Position numbers and translations under genes: made by a program. Below, piece by piece: positions 17,622 through 25,814 of a stretch of 64,000 bases of DNA. How positions within the stretch are numbered: the stretch's first letter is position 1; every line of letters begins with the position of its first letter. This DNA comes from G963667915 sp965197385 (GTDB taxonomy: Bacteria; Acidobacteriota; Vicinamibacteria; Vicinamibacterales; UBA823): contig CBDANA010000008.1 of the NCBI GenBank assembly GCA_965197385.1, positions 682,001 to 746,000 on the forward strand, given 5' to 3'. Under the pieces are notes generated by a model. That model did no database searches. It was not told the DNA's origin and was given only the letters and a program-made list of their open reading frames with translations.

Positions 17622-18272
17622 ATGAGCCTGGAAACGAAGGAGCGCATTCTTCACGCCGCCGAGCGGCTGTTTGCCGACGAGGGCTTCGCGGCGACCTCCC
17701 TGCGCCAGATCACGGCGGAGGCGAGCGTGAACCTGGCGGCGGTCAACTACCACTTCGGCTCGAAGGAGTCGCTCCTGACGGCAGTCTTCGAGCGGCGTTT
17801 CGTGCCGATCAATAAGGAGCGGCTGCGGCGGCTGGACGAACTGGAGACGCAGGCGGCGGACGGCACCCCGATCGAGCTCGAACAGGTCGTCCGTGCGTTC
17901 ATCGTGCCGGCGTTCCTGGCCGCCGAGCAGTTCGGCGCCCAGGGCGCCAAGTTCATGCAACTGGTCGGCCGCATGCACTCGGAGACGAACCAGCAGCTCC
18001 GGGGTACCTTCTTGAAGTTGTTTCAGCCGGTGGGTCTCCGGTTCCTGCCGGTGCTTCGCAAGTTGATGCCGGATCTCGCGGAAGAGGAAGTCCTGTGGCG
18101 GCTGCACTTCGTCATCGGATCGCTCGCGCACACCCTGATCTGCACACAGCTCGAGGAACCCTTGATGGGCAAGCTCGTGCGGGGCGAGCATCTGGCTGAG
18201 TCGCTGGTCCAGTTCAGCGCGGCCGGCATGGCGGCGCGCGTGCCCGCGCCAGTCGCGGTGCCGAAGTCGTAG
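17622..18272 (+). CDS. TetR/AcrR-family transcriptional regulator (PsrA-like)
   Basis: A 216-residue regulator. The start at 17622 (MSLETKERIL) is preferred over an upstream ATG at 17598 because it begins exactly at the conserved first helix and leaves the operator-like dyad outside the gene. The N-terminal helix-turn-helix (FAATSLRQITAEASVNLAAVNYHFGSKE, about residues 27-54 in outline) is classic TetR. The C-terminal ligand domain, with a helix rich in Leu and Gln around residues 100-125, resembles PsrA-type fatty-acid-responsive regulators. It lies 27 bp upstream of an RND adaptor gene on the same strand, so it most likely controls that efflux operon and itself. The ligand is unknown. Confidence 0.8.
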   Translation: MSLETKERILHAAERLFADEGFAATSLRQITAEASVNLAAVNYHFGSKESLLTAVFERRFVPINKERLRRLDELETQAADGTPIELEQVVRAFIVPAFLAAEQFGAQGAKFMQLVGRMHSETNQQLRGTFLKLFQPVGLRFLPVLRKLMPDLAEEEVLWRLHFVIGSLAHTLICTQLEEPLMGKLVRGEHLAESLVQFSAAGMAARVPAPVAVPKS

Positions 18273-18299
18273 CTTGAGCGTCGGAAAGAGAGTGACGGA

Positions 18300-19517
18300 A
18301 TGAATCGCGGAATCAGGCGCACACTTCAAGTGCTGTTGCCGATTGCGGTTGTGTTGGCCGCGGTGATCGGCGCGCGCACGATGGTGGCCCTCAAGCCGGA
18401 GGCGCCCACCCGCCCACCCGAGGTGACCATCCCGCTGGTGCGCGTGCTGGACGTGGAATTGACCGACGCCACGTTCACCGTGCACAGCCAGGGTACGGTC
18501 GAGCCTCGCACCGAGAGCCAGCTCGTGCCGGAAGTCTCCGGACGTATCGTCGAGGTCTCGCCCTCGTTCGTCGCGGGTGGATTCTTCGAGCCCGGTGACC
18601 TCCTCATCAGGATCGAACCCCACGACTACGAGAAGGCGCTGGTGCAGCGCGAGGCGGAGGTCGAGAGCGCCCGCCTGCGCATCGTGCAGGAGGAGGCCGA
18701 GGCCGAGGTGGCGCAGTGGGGATGGGATCGGATCGGCACCGGTCAGGCCCGCGCGCTCACGTTGCGCGAGCCGCAGATCGCCAGCGCCAAGGCCGGCCTG
18801 GCCGCCGCCGAGGCCAACCTGGACACCGCCCGGCGCAATCTCGAGCGGACCGAGGTCCGCGCACCCTACGCCGGCCGCGTCCGTGAAAAGAACGTGGATA
18901 TCGGCCAGTTCGTGATGGTCGGCACGCCGGTCGCCCGGATCTACGCCGTGGACGCCGCCGAGATCCGGCTGCCGCTCCCCGATGACCAGCTCGCCTTTCT
19001 GGACCTGCCCCTGAACTACCGCGGCGAATCGGGCCGCGTGCGCGGGCCGCGTGTGACGCTGCGTGTGAAGTTCGCCGGCCGCACCCATGCATGGGAGGGC
19101 CGTATCGTGCGCACCGAGGGTGAAATCGATCCCCGGACGCGCATGGTCCACGTCGTGGCAGAGGTGCAGGACCCGTACGGCCGCGGCGCCGACCCGACGC
19201 GACCGCCACTAGCGGCCGGCATGTTCGTCGAGGCGGAGATCGACGGCCGGGTGGTCGAAAACGTGGCGGTGCTGCCGAGGGCCGCGCTGCGCAGCACCGA
19301 TCAAGTGCTCATCGTCGACGACGAGAACCGCCTCCGGTTCCGTACGATCGACGTCCTCCGCACGACAATCGACGAGGTCATTGTGCAGGGCGGCCTAGCG
19401 GCCGGCGAGCGCGTGAACCTGTCGCCACTCGAAGCGGTCTCCGACGGAATGCAGGTCCGCATCAGCGAGATCAGCCGTCGCCCCGCTGCGGCCGCCGACG
19501 AGGACAGCGCGTCATGA
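18300..19517 (+). CDS. RND efflux periplasmic adaptor (membrane fusion protein, HlyD/AcrA type)
   Basis: A 405-residue protein anchored by one N-terminal membrane segment (about residues 8-27) and otherwise periplasmic. The lipoyl/barrel-sandwich halves flank a short coiled hairpin: RTESQLVPEVSGRIVEV (about residues 70-85) and RTEVRAPYAGRVREKNVDIG (about 186-205), with an Ala/Glu-rich helix pair between them. A beta-barrel and membrane-proximal domain follow (VLPRAALRSTDQVLIVDD). It bridges the inner-membrane pump to an outer-membrane channel. Its stop overlaps the pump start by 4 bases (ATGA at 19514-19517), showing translational coupling. Confidence 0.87.
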   Translation: MNRGIRRTLQVLLPIAVVLAAVIGARTMVALKPEAPTRPPEVTIPLVRVLDVELTDATFTVHSQGTVEPRTESQLVPEVSGRIVEVSPSFVAGGFFEPGDLLIRIEPHDYEKALVQREAEVESARLRIVQEEAEAEVAQWGWDRIGTGQARALTLREPQIASAKAGLAAAEANLDTARRNLERTEVRAPYAGRVREKNVDIGQFVMVGTPVARIYAVDAAEIRLPLPDDQLAFLDLPLNYRGESGRVRGPRVTLRVKFAGRTHAWEGRIVRTEGEIDPRTRMVHVVAEVQDPYGRGADPTRPPLAAGMFVEAEIDGRVVENVAVLPRAALRSTDQVLIVDDENRLRFRTIDVLRTTIDEVIVQGGLAAGERVNLSPLEAVSDGMQVRISEISRRPAAAADEDSAS

Positions 19518-22500
19518 ACGGGCCCATCGACTGGTTCGCCCGGAACTCGGTCGCCGCCAACCTGCTGATGGTGTTGATTTTGGTGGCCGGGCTCTTCTCC
19601 GCCCTCACGATCAAGCGCGAGGTCTTTCCCGAGTTCTCGCTCGACATGATCACGGTCCGGGTGTCGTATCGCGGCGCGGCGCCGGAGGAGGTCGAAGAAG
19701 GCGTCTGCGTCCGAGTCGAAGAGGCGATCCAGGGCCTCGACGGCATCAAGCGGATCACCTCGACCGCCAGCGAAGGCTCCGGCCTGGTGACGATTGAGCT
19801 CGAAGCGGGCGCCGATGCACGCAAGGTGCTCGACGACGTGAAGTCCCGGGTCGACGCCATCGAGACGTTTCCGGAGGAGACCGAGAAGCCGATCATCCAG
19901 GAGATCACCAACCGCCAGCAGGTGATCAACGTCGCGGTACACGGCAAGGTTGACGAGGTCAGCCTAATAGCGCTGGCCGAGCAGGTGCGCGACGACCTGT
20001 CGGCGCTGCCCGGTATCACCCAGGTCGAACTGGCCAACGCCCGTCCCTACGAAATCTCGATCGAGGTCTCCGAGACGCTGCTACGCCGGCACGGCCTGAC
20101 CTTCGACGAGGTCGCAAGGGCAGTGCGCCGCTCGTCGCTGGATCTCCCGGGGGGGTCGGTCAAGACCGACGGTGGCGAGTTCCTCCTGCGGACGAAGGGC
20201 CAGGCCTACCGCGGCCACGAGTTCGAACACCTGATGCTCATGACCCGGCCGGACGGGAGCCATCTGACGCTCGGTGAGGTGGCGACCGTCGTGGACGGCT
20301 TCGAGGACACCGACCAGTTCTCCCGCTTCGAAGGCGACCCGGCGCTGCTCGTCTCCGTGTTTCGCACCGGTGAGCAGAGCGCGATCGAGGTGTCGGATGC
20401 GGTCCACGCCTGGGTGGAGACCGCGCGTCCGCGGATGCCCGAAGGCGTCTCGCTGACGACGCTCGGCGACCAGGCGTTCGTGCTGAGGGACCGGTTGAAT
20501 TTACTGGCCCGGAACGGCCTCACCGGATTCGTCCTGGTCTTCATCGTCCTGACCCTCTTCCTCAGGTTCAGCCTGGCGTTCTGGGTCAGCCTGGGTATTC
20601 CGGTTTCGTTCCTCGGCGCGATGTGGCTGTTGCCGAGCTTCGACGTGTCGGTGAACATGATGTCGCTGTTCGCCTTCATCGTCGTGCTGGGCATCCTGGT
20701 GGACGACGCCATCATCGTCGGTGAGAACATCTACACGCACCAGCAGCGGCACGGCGACCGGCTGCGCGGCGCGATCGAGGGCACACGGGAAGTCGCGACG
20801 CCGGTCATCTTCGCCGTCCTCACCACCGTCGCCGCGTTCGCACCGTTGCTGCTGATCCCGGGCGTCATGGGCAAGATGATGGTCGTCATCCCGCTGGTCG
20901 TCATGCCCTGCCTCATGTTCTCACTCATCGAGTCGCAGCTCATTCTGCCCGCGCATCTGTCGCACGGTAAGACGCGCGCGCCGCGCAACACGTGGGGCTC
21001 GCGCATGCGGAACCGGATGGACGGCGCGCTCAAGGCTTTGGTGGACCAGGTCTACCGGCCGGCGTTAGCGTTCGGCATTCGCTGGCGGTACCTGACGGTG
21101 GCAGTCGGCGTGGCCGTGCTGCTCCTCACGGTCGGGCTGGTCGGCGGCGGCTGGGTGCGGGTGGTTTTCATGCCGCCGGTGGACGCCGACTTCCTGTCGG
21201 CGTCGGTGACGATGCCGCCCGGAACGCCGGTCGAAGTGACGGAGGCCGCCGTCTGGCAGATGGAAGATGCGGCCGAGACGCTTCGGGCGGAAGTCAAGGC
21301 GGACACCGGGCGCGAGCTCTTCAAGTACGTCTACGGACTGGTCGGCACCGGCGCGCCGCGGTTGAGCGGCCCCATGGGGAGAGGCGCGCAGACCGCCGCG
21401 TCGCACCTCGGCGGTATCTTCATCGAGCTGACGCAAGCCGACGAAAGAGGAATCAGCAGCGCGGAGGCATCGAACCGGTGGCGGGGGCTGGTCGGCACGA
21501 TTCCGGACGCGGTCGAGGTGAAGTTCGACGCCGAGCTGTTCATGGCGGGCGATCCGATCAACGTGCAACTCACCGGATCGGACATCGACGAGCTGCGCGC
21601 CGCCGGTACCGCGGTGAAAGCCCGATTGGCCGAATACGCCGGCGTCTCCGACATCGCCGACTCGTTCCGACAGGGCAAGCAGGAGATCAAACTCAACATC
21701 AAGCCAACCGCCGAGGTGCTCGGGCTGTCGCTGCAGGATCTCGGGCGACAGGTCCGGCAGGCGTTCTACGGCGAGGAGGCGCAACGGATTCAGCGCGGCC
21801 GTGACGACGTCCGCGTCATGGTCCGCTATCCGGCGTCCGAGCGGCGGTCCGTGGGTGCCCTCGAGAACATGCGGATCCGCACCCCCGACGGGCAAGCCGT
21901 CCCCTTCTCTCAGGTCGCGCGGGTAGAGGTCGGCCGCGGCTTTGCGTCGATCAAGCGGGTCGACCGGCAGCGGGCGCTCAACGTGACCGCCGCGGTGGAC
22001 CAGGCGATCACGACCCCCGGCGACGTGATCGCCGATCTGGACACCCGCGTGCTGCCCGAGCTACTGGCCGCGTTTCCTGGCGTGCGCCACTCGTTCGAAG
22101 GGCAGCAGACCGAGTTTCGTGATTCGATCGGTGGTTTAATGCAGGGCTTCCTGGTGGCGCTGCTGCTCATCTACCTGCTGCTCGCCGTGCCGCTCAAATC
22201 GTACGCCCAGCCGCTCATCATCATGTCGGCCATCCCGTTCGGCCTCGTCGGGGCCACCTGGGGACACCTCATCATGGGCATGGATATCAGCATGCTGTCG
22301 ATGTTCGGACTAGTGGCCCTGGCTGGCGTGGTCGTCAACGACAGCCTCCTCATGGTGGATTTCATCAATCGCAACCGGCGCACCGCGGTGAGCCTGACCG
22401 CGGCGGTCCGCGAGGCGGGCGCCGCACGCTTCCGACCGATCCTGCTGACGTCGTTGACCACGTTCTTCGGCCTGACGCCGCTCATGCTGGAGACCAGCTT

Positions 22501-22729
22501 GCAGGCACAGTTCCTGATCCCGATGGCCATCTCGCTCGCCTTCGGCGTGATCTTCTCGACCTTCATCACGCTGATCCTGGTGCCGGCCGGCTACATCATG
22601 ATCGAGGACGTGAAGGGACTGTTCTCGAGCGAACGACGCGACGTCGCCGACGCCGCCGCTGAGCGTGACCCCCAGCCGGAGAAAGGCACCTTCGCCGCGC
22701 CGCCCCTCACCGACACCCCAATTGCCTAG
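19514..22729 (+). CDS. RND-family efflux transporter permease (AcrB/MexB-like)
   Basis: A 1071-residue inner-membrane proton antiporter. Layout: TM1 near residue 15-30, a large periplasmic porter domain, a TM2-TM6 block around 335-535 with the proton-relay pair in GILVDDAIIVGENIY (TM4), a second periplasmic domain, and the TM7-TM12 block around 875-1030 with ALAGVVVNDSLLMVDFIN. This is the duplicated RND architecture, full length and intact. With the upstream adaptor and TetR gene it forms an export operon for hydrophobic compounds. No TolC-like outer-membrane gene is present in the window, so the pump must use one encoded elsewhere. The substrate range is not readable. Confidence 0.9.
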   Translation: MNGPIDWFARNSVAANLLMVLILVAGLFSALTIKREVFPEFSLDMITVRVSYRGAAPEEVEEGVCVRVEEAIQGLDGIKRITSTASEGSGLVTIELEAGADARKVLDDVKSRVDAIETFPEETEKPIIQEITNRQQVINVAVHGKVDEVSLIALAEQVRDDLSALPGITQVELANARPYEISIEVSETLLRRHGLTFDEVARAVRRSSLDLPGGSVKTDGGEFLLRTKGQAYRGHEFEHLMLMTRPDGSHLTLGEVATVVDGFEDTDQFSRFEGDPALLVSVFRTGEQSAIEVSDAVHAWVETARPRMPEGVSLTTLGDQAFVLRDRLNLLARNGLTGFVLVFIVLTLFLRFSLAFWVSLGIPVSFLGAMWLLPSFDVSVNMMSLFAFIVVLGILVDDAIIVGENIYTHQQRHGDRLRGAIEGTREVATPVIFAVLTTVAAFAPLLLIPGVMGKMMVVIPLVVMPCLMFSLIESQLILPAHLSHGKTRAPRNTWGSRMRNRMDGALKALVDQVYRPALAFGIRWRYLTVAVGVAVLLLTVGLVGGGWVRVVFMPPVDADFLSASVTMPPGTPVEVTEAAVWQMEDAAETLRAEVKADTGRELFKYVYGLVGTGAPRLSGPMGRGAQTAASHLGGIFIELTQADERGISSAEASNRWRGLVGTIPDAVEVKFDAELFMAGDPINVQLTGSDIDELRAAGTAVKARLAEYAGVSDIADSFRQGKQEIKLNIKPTAEVLGLSLQDLGRQVRQAFYGEEAQRIQRGRDDVRVMVRYPASERRSVGALENMRIRTPDGQAVPFSQVARVEVGRGFASIKRVDRQRALNVTAAVDQAITTPGDVIADLDTRVLPELLAAFPGVRHSFEGQQTEFRDSIGGLMQGFLVALLLIYLLLAVPLKSYAQPLIIMSAIPFGLVGATWGHLIMGMDISMLSMFGLVALAGVVVNDSLLMVDFINRNRRTAVSLTAAVREAGAARFRPILLTSLTTFFGLTPLMLETSLQAQFLIPMAISLAFGVIFSTFITLILVPAGYIMIEDVKGLFSSERRDVADAAAERDPQPEKGTFAAPPLTDTPIA

Positions 22730-22740
22730 CAGTCGATGGT

Positions 22741-22760
22741 AAGGGGTCCGACCCCTTTTT
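22741..22760 (+). terminator. Intrinsic terminator of the RND operon
   Basis: Stem AAGGGGT / ACCCCTT with loop CCG followed by a T run (ending at 22760), 11 bp after the permease stop. It is a compact rho-independent terminator in the right place. Confidence 0.7.
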
Positions 22761-22835
22761 CCGTTTTTCAGCTTGTTCCGAACGCCTCGCGGGATCGCAA
22801 GACGCTAAAATCGCGCACCCGGTTGCCGCGCATGC

Positions 22836-23262
22836 TCATCGGTCGTTCCGCGACGGCAGCCGGAACAGCCTGCAGGCGTTTCCCGCCCAGATGCGCTCTT
22901 TCTCGGCCGCGGCGATCGGCATCGCCTCGACCGCCGGCAGCGTCTCGCGGTACAGCCGTGCGCCCAGTTCGTCGTCGTAGGGCGCGTCGGTCGCGAACAC
23001 CATGTGATCCGGCCCGAAGAACTCCCAGGCGCACATGAGAGCCGCCGTGTTCCCCTGGATCGCCGTGTCGCAGTAGAACATCCGGTAATAGTCCAGCGGC
23101 GGTTTCGAGAGGGTCTCTCCGTCGTACCGGTAGCCCATGCGCCGCTCGTTGAACGCCCAGGACAGCTCCACGCGCTTGTGGAAGTACGGAATCAGGCCGC
23201 CGGCGTGGTGGGTAATGACCTTGAGCGTCGGAAACCGCTCGAGGACGCCGCCCCGCCCAAGA
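22836..23262 (-). pseudogene. C-terminal fragment of an amidohydrolase_2-family metal hydrolase
   Basis: About 140 codons of an amidohydrolase: RFPTLKVITHHAGG with the metal-liganding His pair, LSWAFNERRMGYRYDGE, YYRMFYCDTAIQGNTAAL, and FGPDHMVFATDAPYDDELG with the late catalytic Asp, ending in a short basic tail. These are the third-last to last strands of the ACMSD/OHCU-decarboxylase-like TIM barrel. Upstream of about 23262 the frame changes to that of a different protein starting at 23371. The N-terminal two thirds are therefore missing and the fragment has no start of its own. Confidence 0.7.
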
Positions 23263-23371
23263 GGTAGAGCAGCTCGTAGACGAAGAAGGCGACGATGAAC
23301 GCCAGCACGGGCGCGGGGTACGACGGCTCGGGCGGCGGCGCGGGTATCGGCGCGACACCGGTTGAAGACAT
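23252..23371 (-). pseudogene. Truncated N-terminus of a membrane protein, probably the TRAP permease
   Basis: From ATG at 23369-23371 the frame reads a Pro-rich lead (residues 3-20) and one strong hydrophobic helix (VLAFIVAFFVYELLYLLGG), then runs out of frame into the amidohydrolase fragment at about 23255. It starts 9 bp after the stop of the TAXI receptor pseudogene. By position it should be the TAXI-TRAP membrane component, but 40 residues are too few to prove that. Confidence 0.4.
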
Positions 23372-23380
23372 CGGCGAATT

Positions 23381-24406
23381 CTAGCGCGCGGCGTCCAGCT
23401 CGCCGAGCAGCCGTTGCTGCATCGCGTCAGCCTCTGCCGTCCAGACGCCGCGGTCGGTGAAGAACCGGGTCGCGCCGGCGTGGTAGGGATTGATCGAGTC
23501 GAGCGACACCGCGCGGTCGAGCGACATCGACGGCAGCGTGGGATGGGTCGACGCGAACTCGTCGAAGTGATCGTAGATCGCCTCGAGCACCTAATAGACG
23601 ACGTCGTCGTCCAGATCGGTCCGCGCGTGCAGCGCCGTGCTCGCTGCCAGCACCGGCACGTCGCGCGTGACCATCCCGCCGTTGTAGCCGGCCGGACAGA
23701 TTGACGCGTAGAGCGCCGGATGGCGCGCGTGCACCCAGGCGGCCGCTTCCGGTGGGATGTCGAGCATCCGCATGCCGACCGAGCTGTGAATGATCTCCAT
23801 CGCCTGATACTGGGTCGAGCAGGCGTAGGCGTCCACCTGGCCCGCCCGGAGCGCCTCGGCACGGTCGGCGGGCACGGGCGACGGAATCGAGACGATCTCG
23901 TCGTGCAGGTCGTAGTAGTCGAGCAGGTACTTGCCGGCCCAGTAGAAGACGCCGACCGCCTTCGTGTCCCACATCACCTTGCGTCCGGCCAGGTCCTCGA
24001 TGCGCTCGATCCCGGAGTCTGGGGTCGTGAACAGCGAGAACATGATCTCGGTGCCGGCCGCGATGACGCGCATCGGCGTGGGACCGACCGGCGCGTAGTA
24101 CTCCTCGCCGCGGTTCGCCAGATACATCTCGGGCTGGCTCACTAAGATGAAGTCGAGGTCACCGCTCTGGAAGAGCGGCATGGCCGAGACGTGCGAGCGA
24201 GTCGGCTCGGCGAAGGCGCGCATCGGCGTGTACTTTTCCACGATGGCGGCCACCGCCGACGCCTGCACGTACTCCGTGCCGGAGAGGCTGGAATTGACGG
24301 CAATCTCCGGCACCGCCGTCGACGGTGCGTCGGCCGGCGCACAGGCGGACAGCGTGACGAGCAGCCCGCACGCCAGCCATGTCCTTGGCCGGTGGGAAAC
24401 GGCAAT
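23381..24406 (-). pseudogene. TAXI-family TRAP transporter substrate-binding lipoprotein with an internal TAG
   Basis: The frame encodes a lipoprotein signal (lipobox LSAC) and the TAXI receptor fold: VNSSLSGTEYVQASAVAAIVEKY, LVSQPEMYLANRG, GRKVMWDTKAVGVFYW, and RAGQVDAYACSTQYQAMEI. After DLDDDVVY a TAG (23591-23593) stands where relatives have an acidic residue, then the same frame resumes with LEAIYDHFDEFASTHP and HAGATRFFTDRGVWT to a TAG at 23381-23383. A single G-to-T change of GAG would explain it. No ATG precedes the signal peptide; only rare codons (ATT or ATA near 24406) or an internal GTG at 24313 are available. The receptor is likely inactive, in line with the truncated permease beside it. 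Confidence 0.75.
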
Positions 24407-24422
24407 TATGACGACCCTAGAG

Positions 24423-24494
24423 GCTCTCGGCTCTCGGCTTTCGGCTTTCGTTCCGGAGTTTCGTGCAAGAGCCCAGAGCCTAGAGCCAAAGCCC
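24423..24494. repeat. 7-bp tandem repeats in an inverted pair
   Basis: Left arm: GCTCTCG twice then GCTTTCG twice (24423-24450). Right arm: GAGCCCA, GAGCCTA, GAGCCAA and a partial unit (24469-24494). The arms are roughly complementary, so the whole can fold into a long imperfect hairpin. It fills the gap between the TAXI pseudogene and the exported RidA gene. Confidence 0.7.
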
Positions 24495-24528
24495 TCCTAT
24501 TCCGGATCTTCATCTGTGCGCTTCACCA

Positions 24529-25014
24529 CTATCTGACGGCGATGAAGTCGATCTCGACGGCTGCGCCGATCGGTAGCGCCGCCACGCCGACCGTCGAGCG
24601 GCTCGGCTTCACGTCCACGCCCTCGAAGAACTCGCCGTAGACCTCGTTCAGCGCGCCGTAGCTGTCGATGTCGTCCAGGTAGACGGTCGCTCGGACGACG
24701 TGCGCCTTCGTCAGGCCGGCTTCGCTGAGCAGGTTGTCGAGGTTCGACAGCGCCTGGCGCGCCTGGGCTTGCACGCCCTCGTGCAGGCTGCCCGTGTCCG
24801 GATTGATGCCCACCTGGCCGGAGAGGTACACCGTCTCGCCCGAGTCTACACCGGGCGAATACGGCGCCAGCGGCCGCGCGCCGCCGTACAGCCCGGTATG
24901 CCCCGTCTGCGCCGCCACGCTCGCGCCGAAGCCGGCGCCGGCCGTGAACGCGGCCATGGTGAAAACGCCGCCGAGGATGAAGCCGCCGATCAGATACCTG
25001 CGAGAACCCTTCAT
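24529..25014 (-). CDS. Exported RidA/YjgF-family protein
   Basis: A 161-residue protein whose last 120 residues are a complete RidA fold. It has the Gly-rich strand VYLSGQVGINPDTG (about residues 64-77), VVRATVYLDDIDSYGALNEVY, and the active-site PSRSTVGVAALP with the Arg that binds the enamine carboxylate (about residue 140), ending in EIDFIAV with the conserved Glu. Canonical RidA hydrolyses reactive 2-aminoacrylate in the cytosol. Here a 35-residue N-terminal extension with a hydrophobic segment (LIGGFILGGVFTMAAFTAG) predicts export or membrane anchoring, which points to a different substrate. It stands alone as a single gene. Confidence 0.83.
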   Translation of the reverse strand: MKGSRRYLIGGFILGGVFTMAAFTAGAGFGASVAAQTGHTGLYGGARPLAPYSPGVDSGETVYLSGQVGINPDTGSLHEGVQAQARQALSNLDNLLSEAGLTKAHVVRATVYLDDIDSYGALNEVYGEFFEGVDVKPSRSTVGVAALPIGAAVEIDFIAVR

Positions 25015-25165
25015 TGCGTCACCTCGATTGTCTTGAACGAGTCACGAACGGGCGCACATCAGGCCGTCACCGGCGACGCGCCACGGAGGGATAGGTTACC
25101 AGAAAGGTCGGCGCGCTGTGCTAAACTGCAGTGTTTCGGGCGGCGAATCCGCCCCTGCCCTTCAT

Positions 25166-25241
25166 GGTGAGTGTAGCTCAAGGGTAGAGCGCCGGACTGT
25201 GGCTCCGGATGTTGGGGGTTCGAATCCCCTCACTCACCCCA
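25166..25241 (+). tRNA. tRNA-His (GTG)
   Basis: Full cloverleaf: acceptor GTGAGTG pairs with CACTCAC, an anticodon stem CCGGA/TCCGG encloses loop CTGTGGC (anticodon GTG), the T-loop is TTCGAAT, and CCA is encoded. The extra 5' G at 25166 opposite C at the discriminator position is the histidine identity mark. Confidence 0.95.
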
Positions 25242-25313
25242 TTCTCTATCTCGATCTTGTGCTGCGGGATAGCGTCATCGGCAGGAGCGTGTTCGTCTCT
25301 GCCGGTCGGTGAA

Positions 25314-25463
25314 ATGACGGTCGATCTTTCCTATCTCGACGGCCGCTGGCGTCGTCAGTTCGACGGTATGCGGCTGTTGATTCGGATGAAGGACACGGTC
25401 CGGGACAGCGACAAGGTGGACGTCCGATTCCTCCGCCTGCGTCTCGAAGAGGAAGGGCCGTAG
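25314..25463 (+). CDS. Small hypothetical protein
   Basis: A possible 49-residue charged protein starting at ATG 25314 (GGTCGGTGA a few bases upstream) and ending in TAG. It reads MTVDLSYLDGRWRRQ, then a short hydrophobic-basic helix and an acidic end. No family is recognised and there is no supporting neighbour, so it may be non-coding. Confidence 0.3.
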   Translation: MTVDLSYLDGRWRRQFDGMRLLIRMKDTVRDSDKVDVRFLRLRLEEEGP

Positions 25464-25499
25464 CGAGCCGTCCAGTGCCTGGGCGCCAGGCGTCGAAGC

Positions 25500-25697
25500 T
25501 TAGTGGATGACTTCGTCCTCGACGTACTCGAGGTGCGGAATGTCCAGCTCGCGCACGGCCTCGATGGCGACGACCAGCATGGCGGCGTCGCGACGCCCGT
25601 CCGACTGCGCGCGCAGCCGCTTGTGTGTCGCTCGCAGCGCCCGGAGGACCCGGGCGCGATCGAATCGTTGGCCTTCACAGTGTTCACAGAAGCTCAT
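25500..25697 (-). CDS. Small CxxC-containing hypothetical protein
   Basis: A 65-residue protein with an N-terminal CEHC knuckle (residues 4-7), a basic helix (RVLRALRATHKRLRAQ) and an acidic C-terminal helix ending EYVEDEVIH. One CxxC pair could hold metal only as a dimer, or act as a redox site. Codon third positions are GC-rich like those of neighbouring real genes. A short leader and the 7-bp repeat block at 25720 lie upstream. No known family. Confidence 0.45.
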   Translation of the reverse strand: MSFCEHCEGQRFDRARVLRALRATHKRLRAQSDGRRDAAMLVVAIEAVRELDIPHLEYVEDEVIH

Positions 25698-25719
25698 GAG
25701 GTGTTCCTCGTCTCTGTCA

Positions 25720-25809
25720 TCTCGGCTCTCGGCGCTAGGCTCTCGGCTTGGGGACCCGACTACGCGCTGCGTTGCTGCGAATTTGTGCGAGAGCCGAGAG
25801 CCAAAAGCC
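25720..25809. repeat. 7-bp tandem repeats in an inverted pair
   Basis: Left arm TCTCGGC, TCTCGGC, GCTAGGC, TCTCGGC (25720-25747). Right arm GAGAGCC, GAGAGCC, AAAAGCC (25789-25809), nearly the reverse complement. It lies between the CxxC small gene and the 3' end of lpdA and has the same layout as the locus at 24423-24494. Confidence 0.7.
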
Positions 25810-25814
25810 GTCCG

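Noticed and set aside
17604..19151. A 515-codon frame antisense to the TetR and adaptor genes
   Set aside because: It spans two real genes and a promoter and has the His/Arg/Leu-rich look of an antisense shadow.
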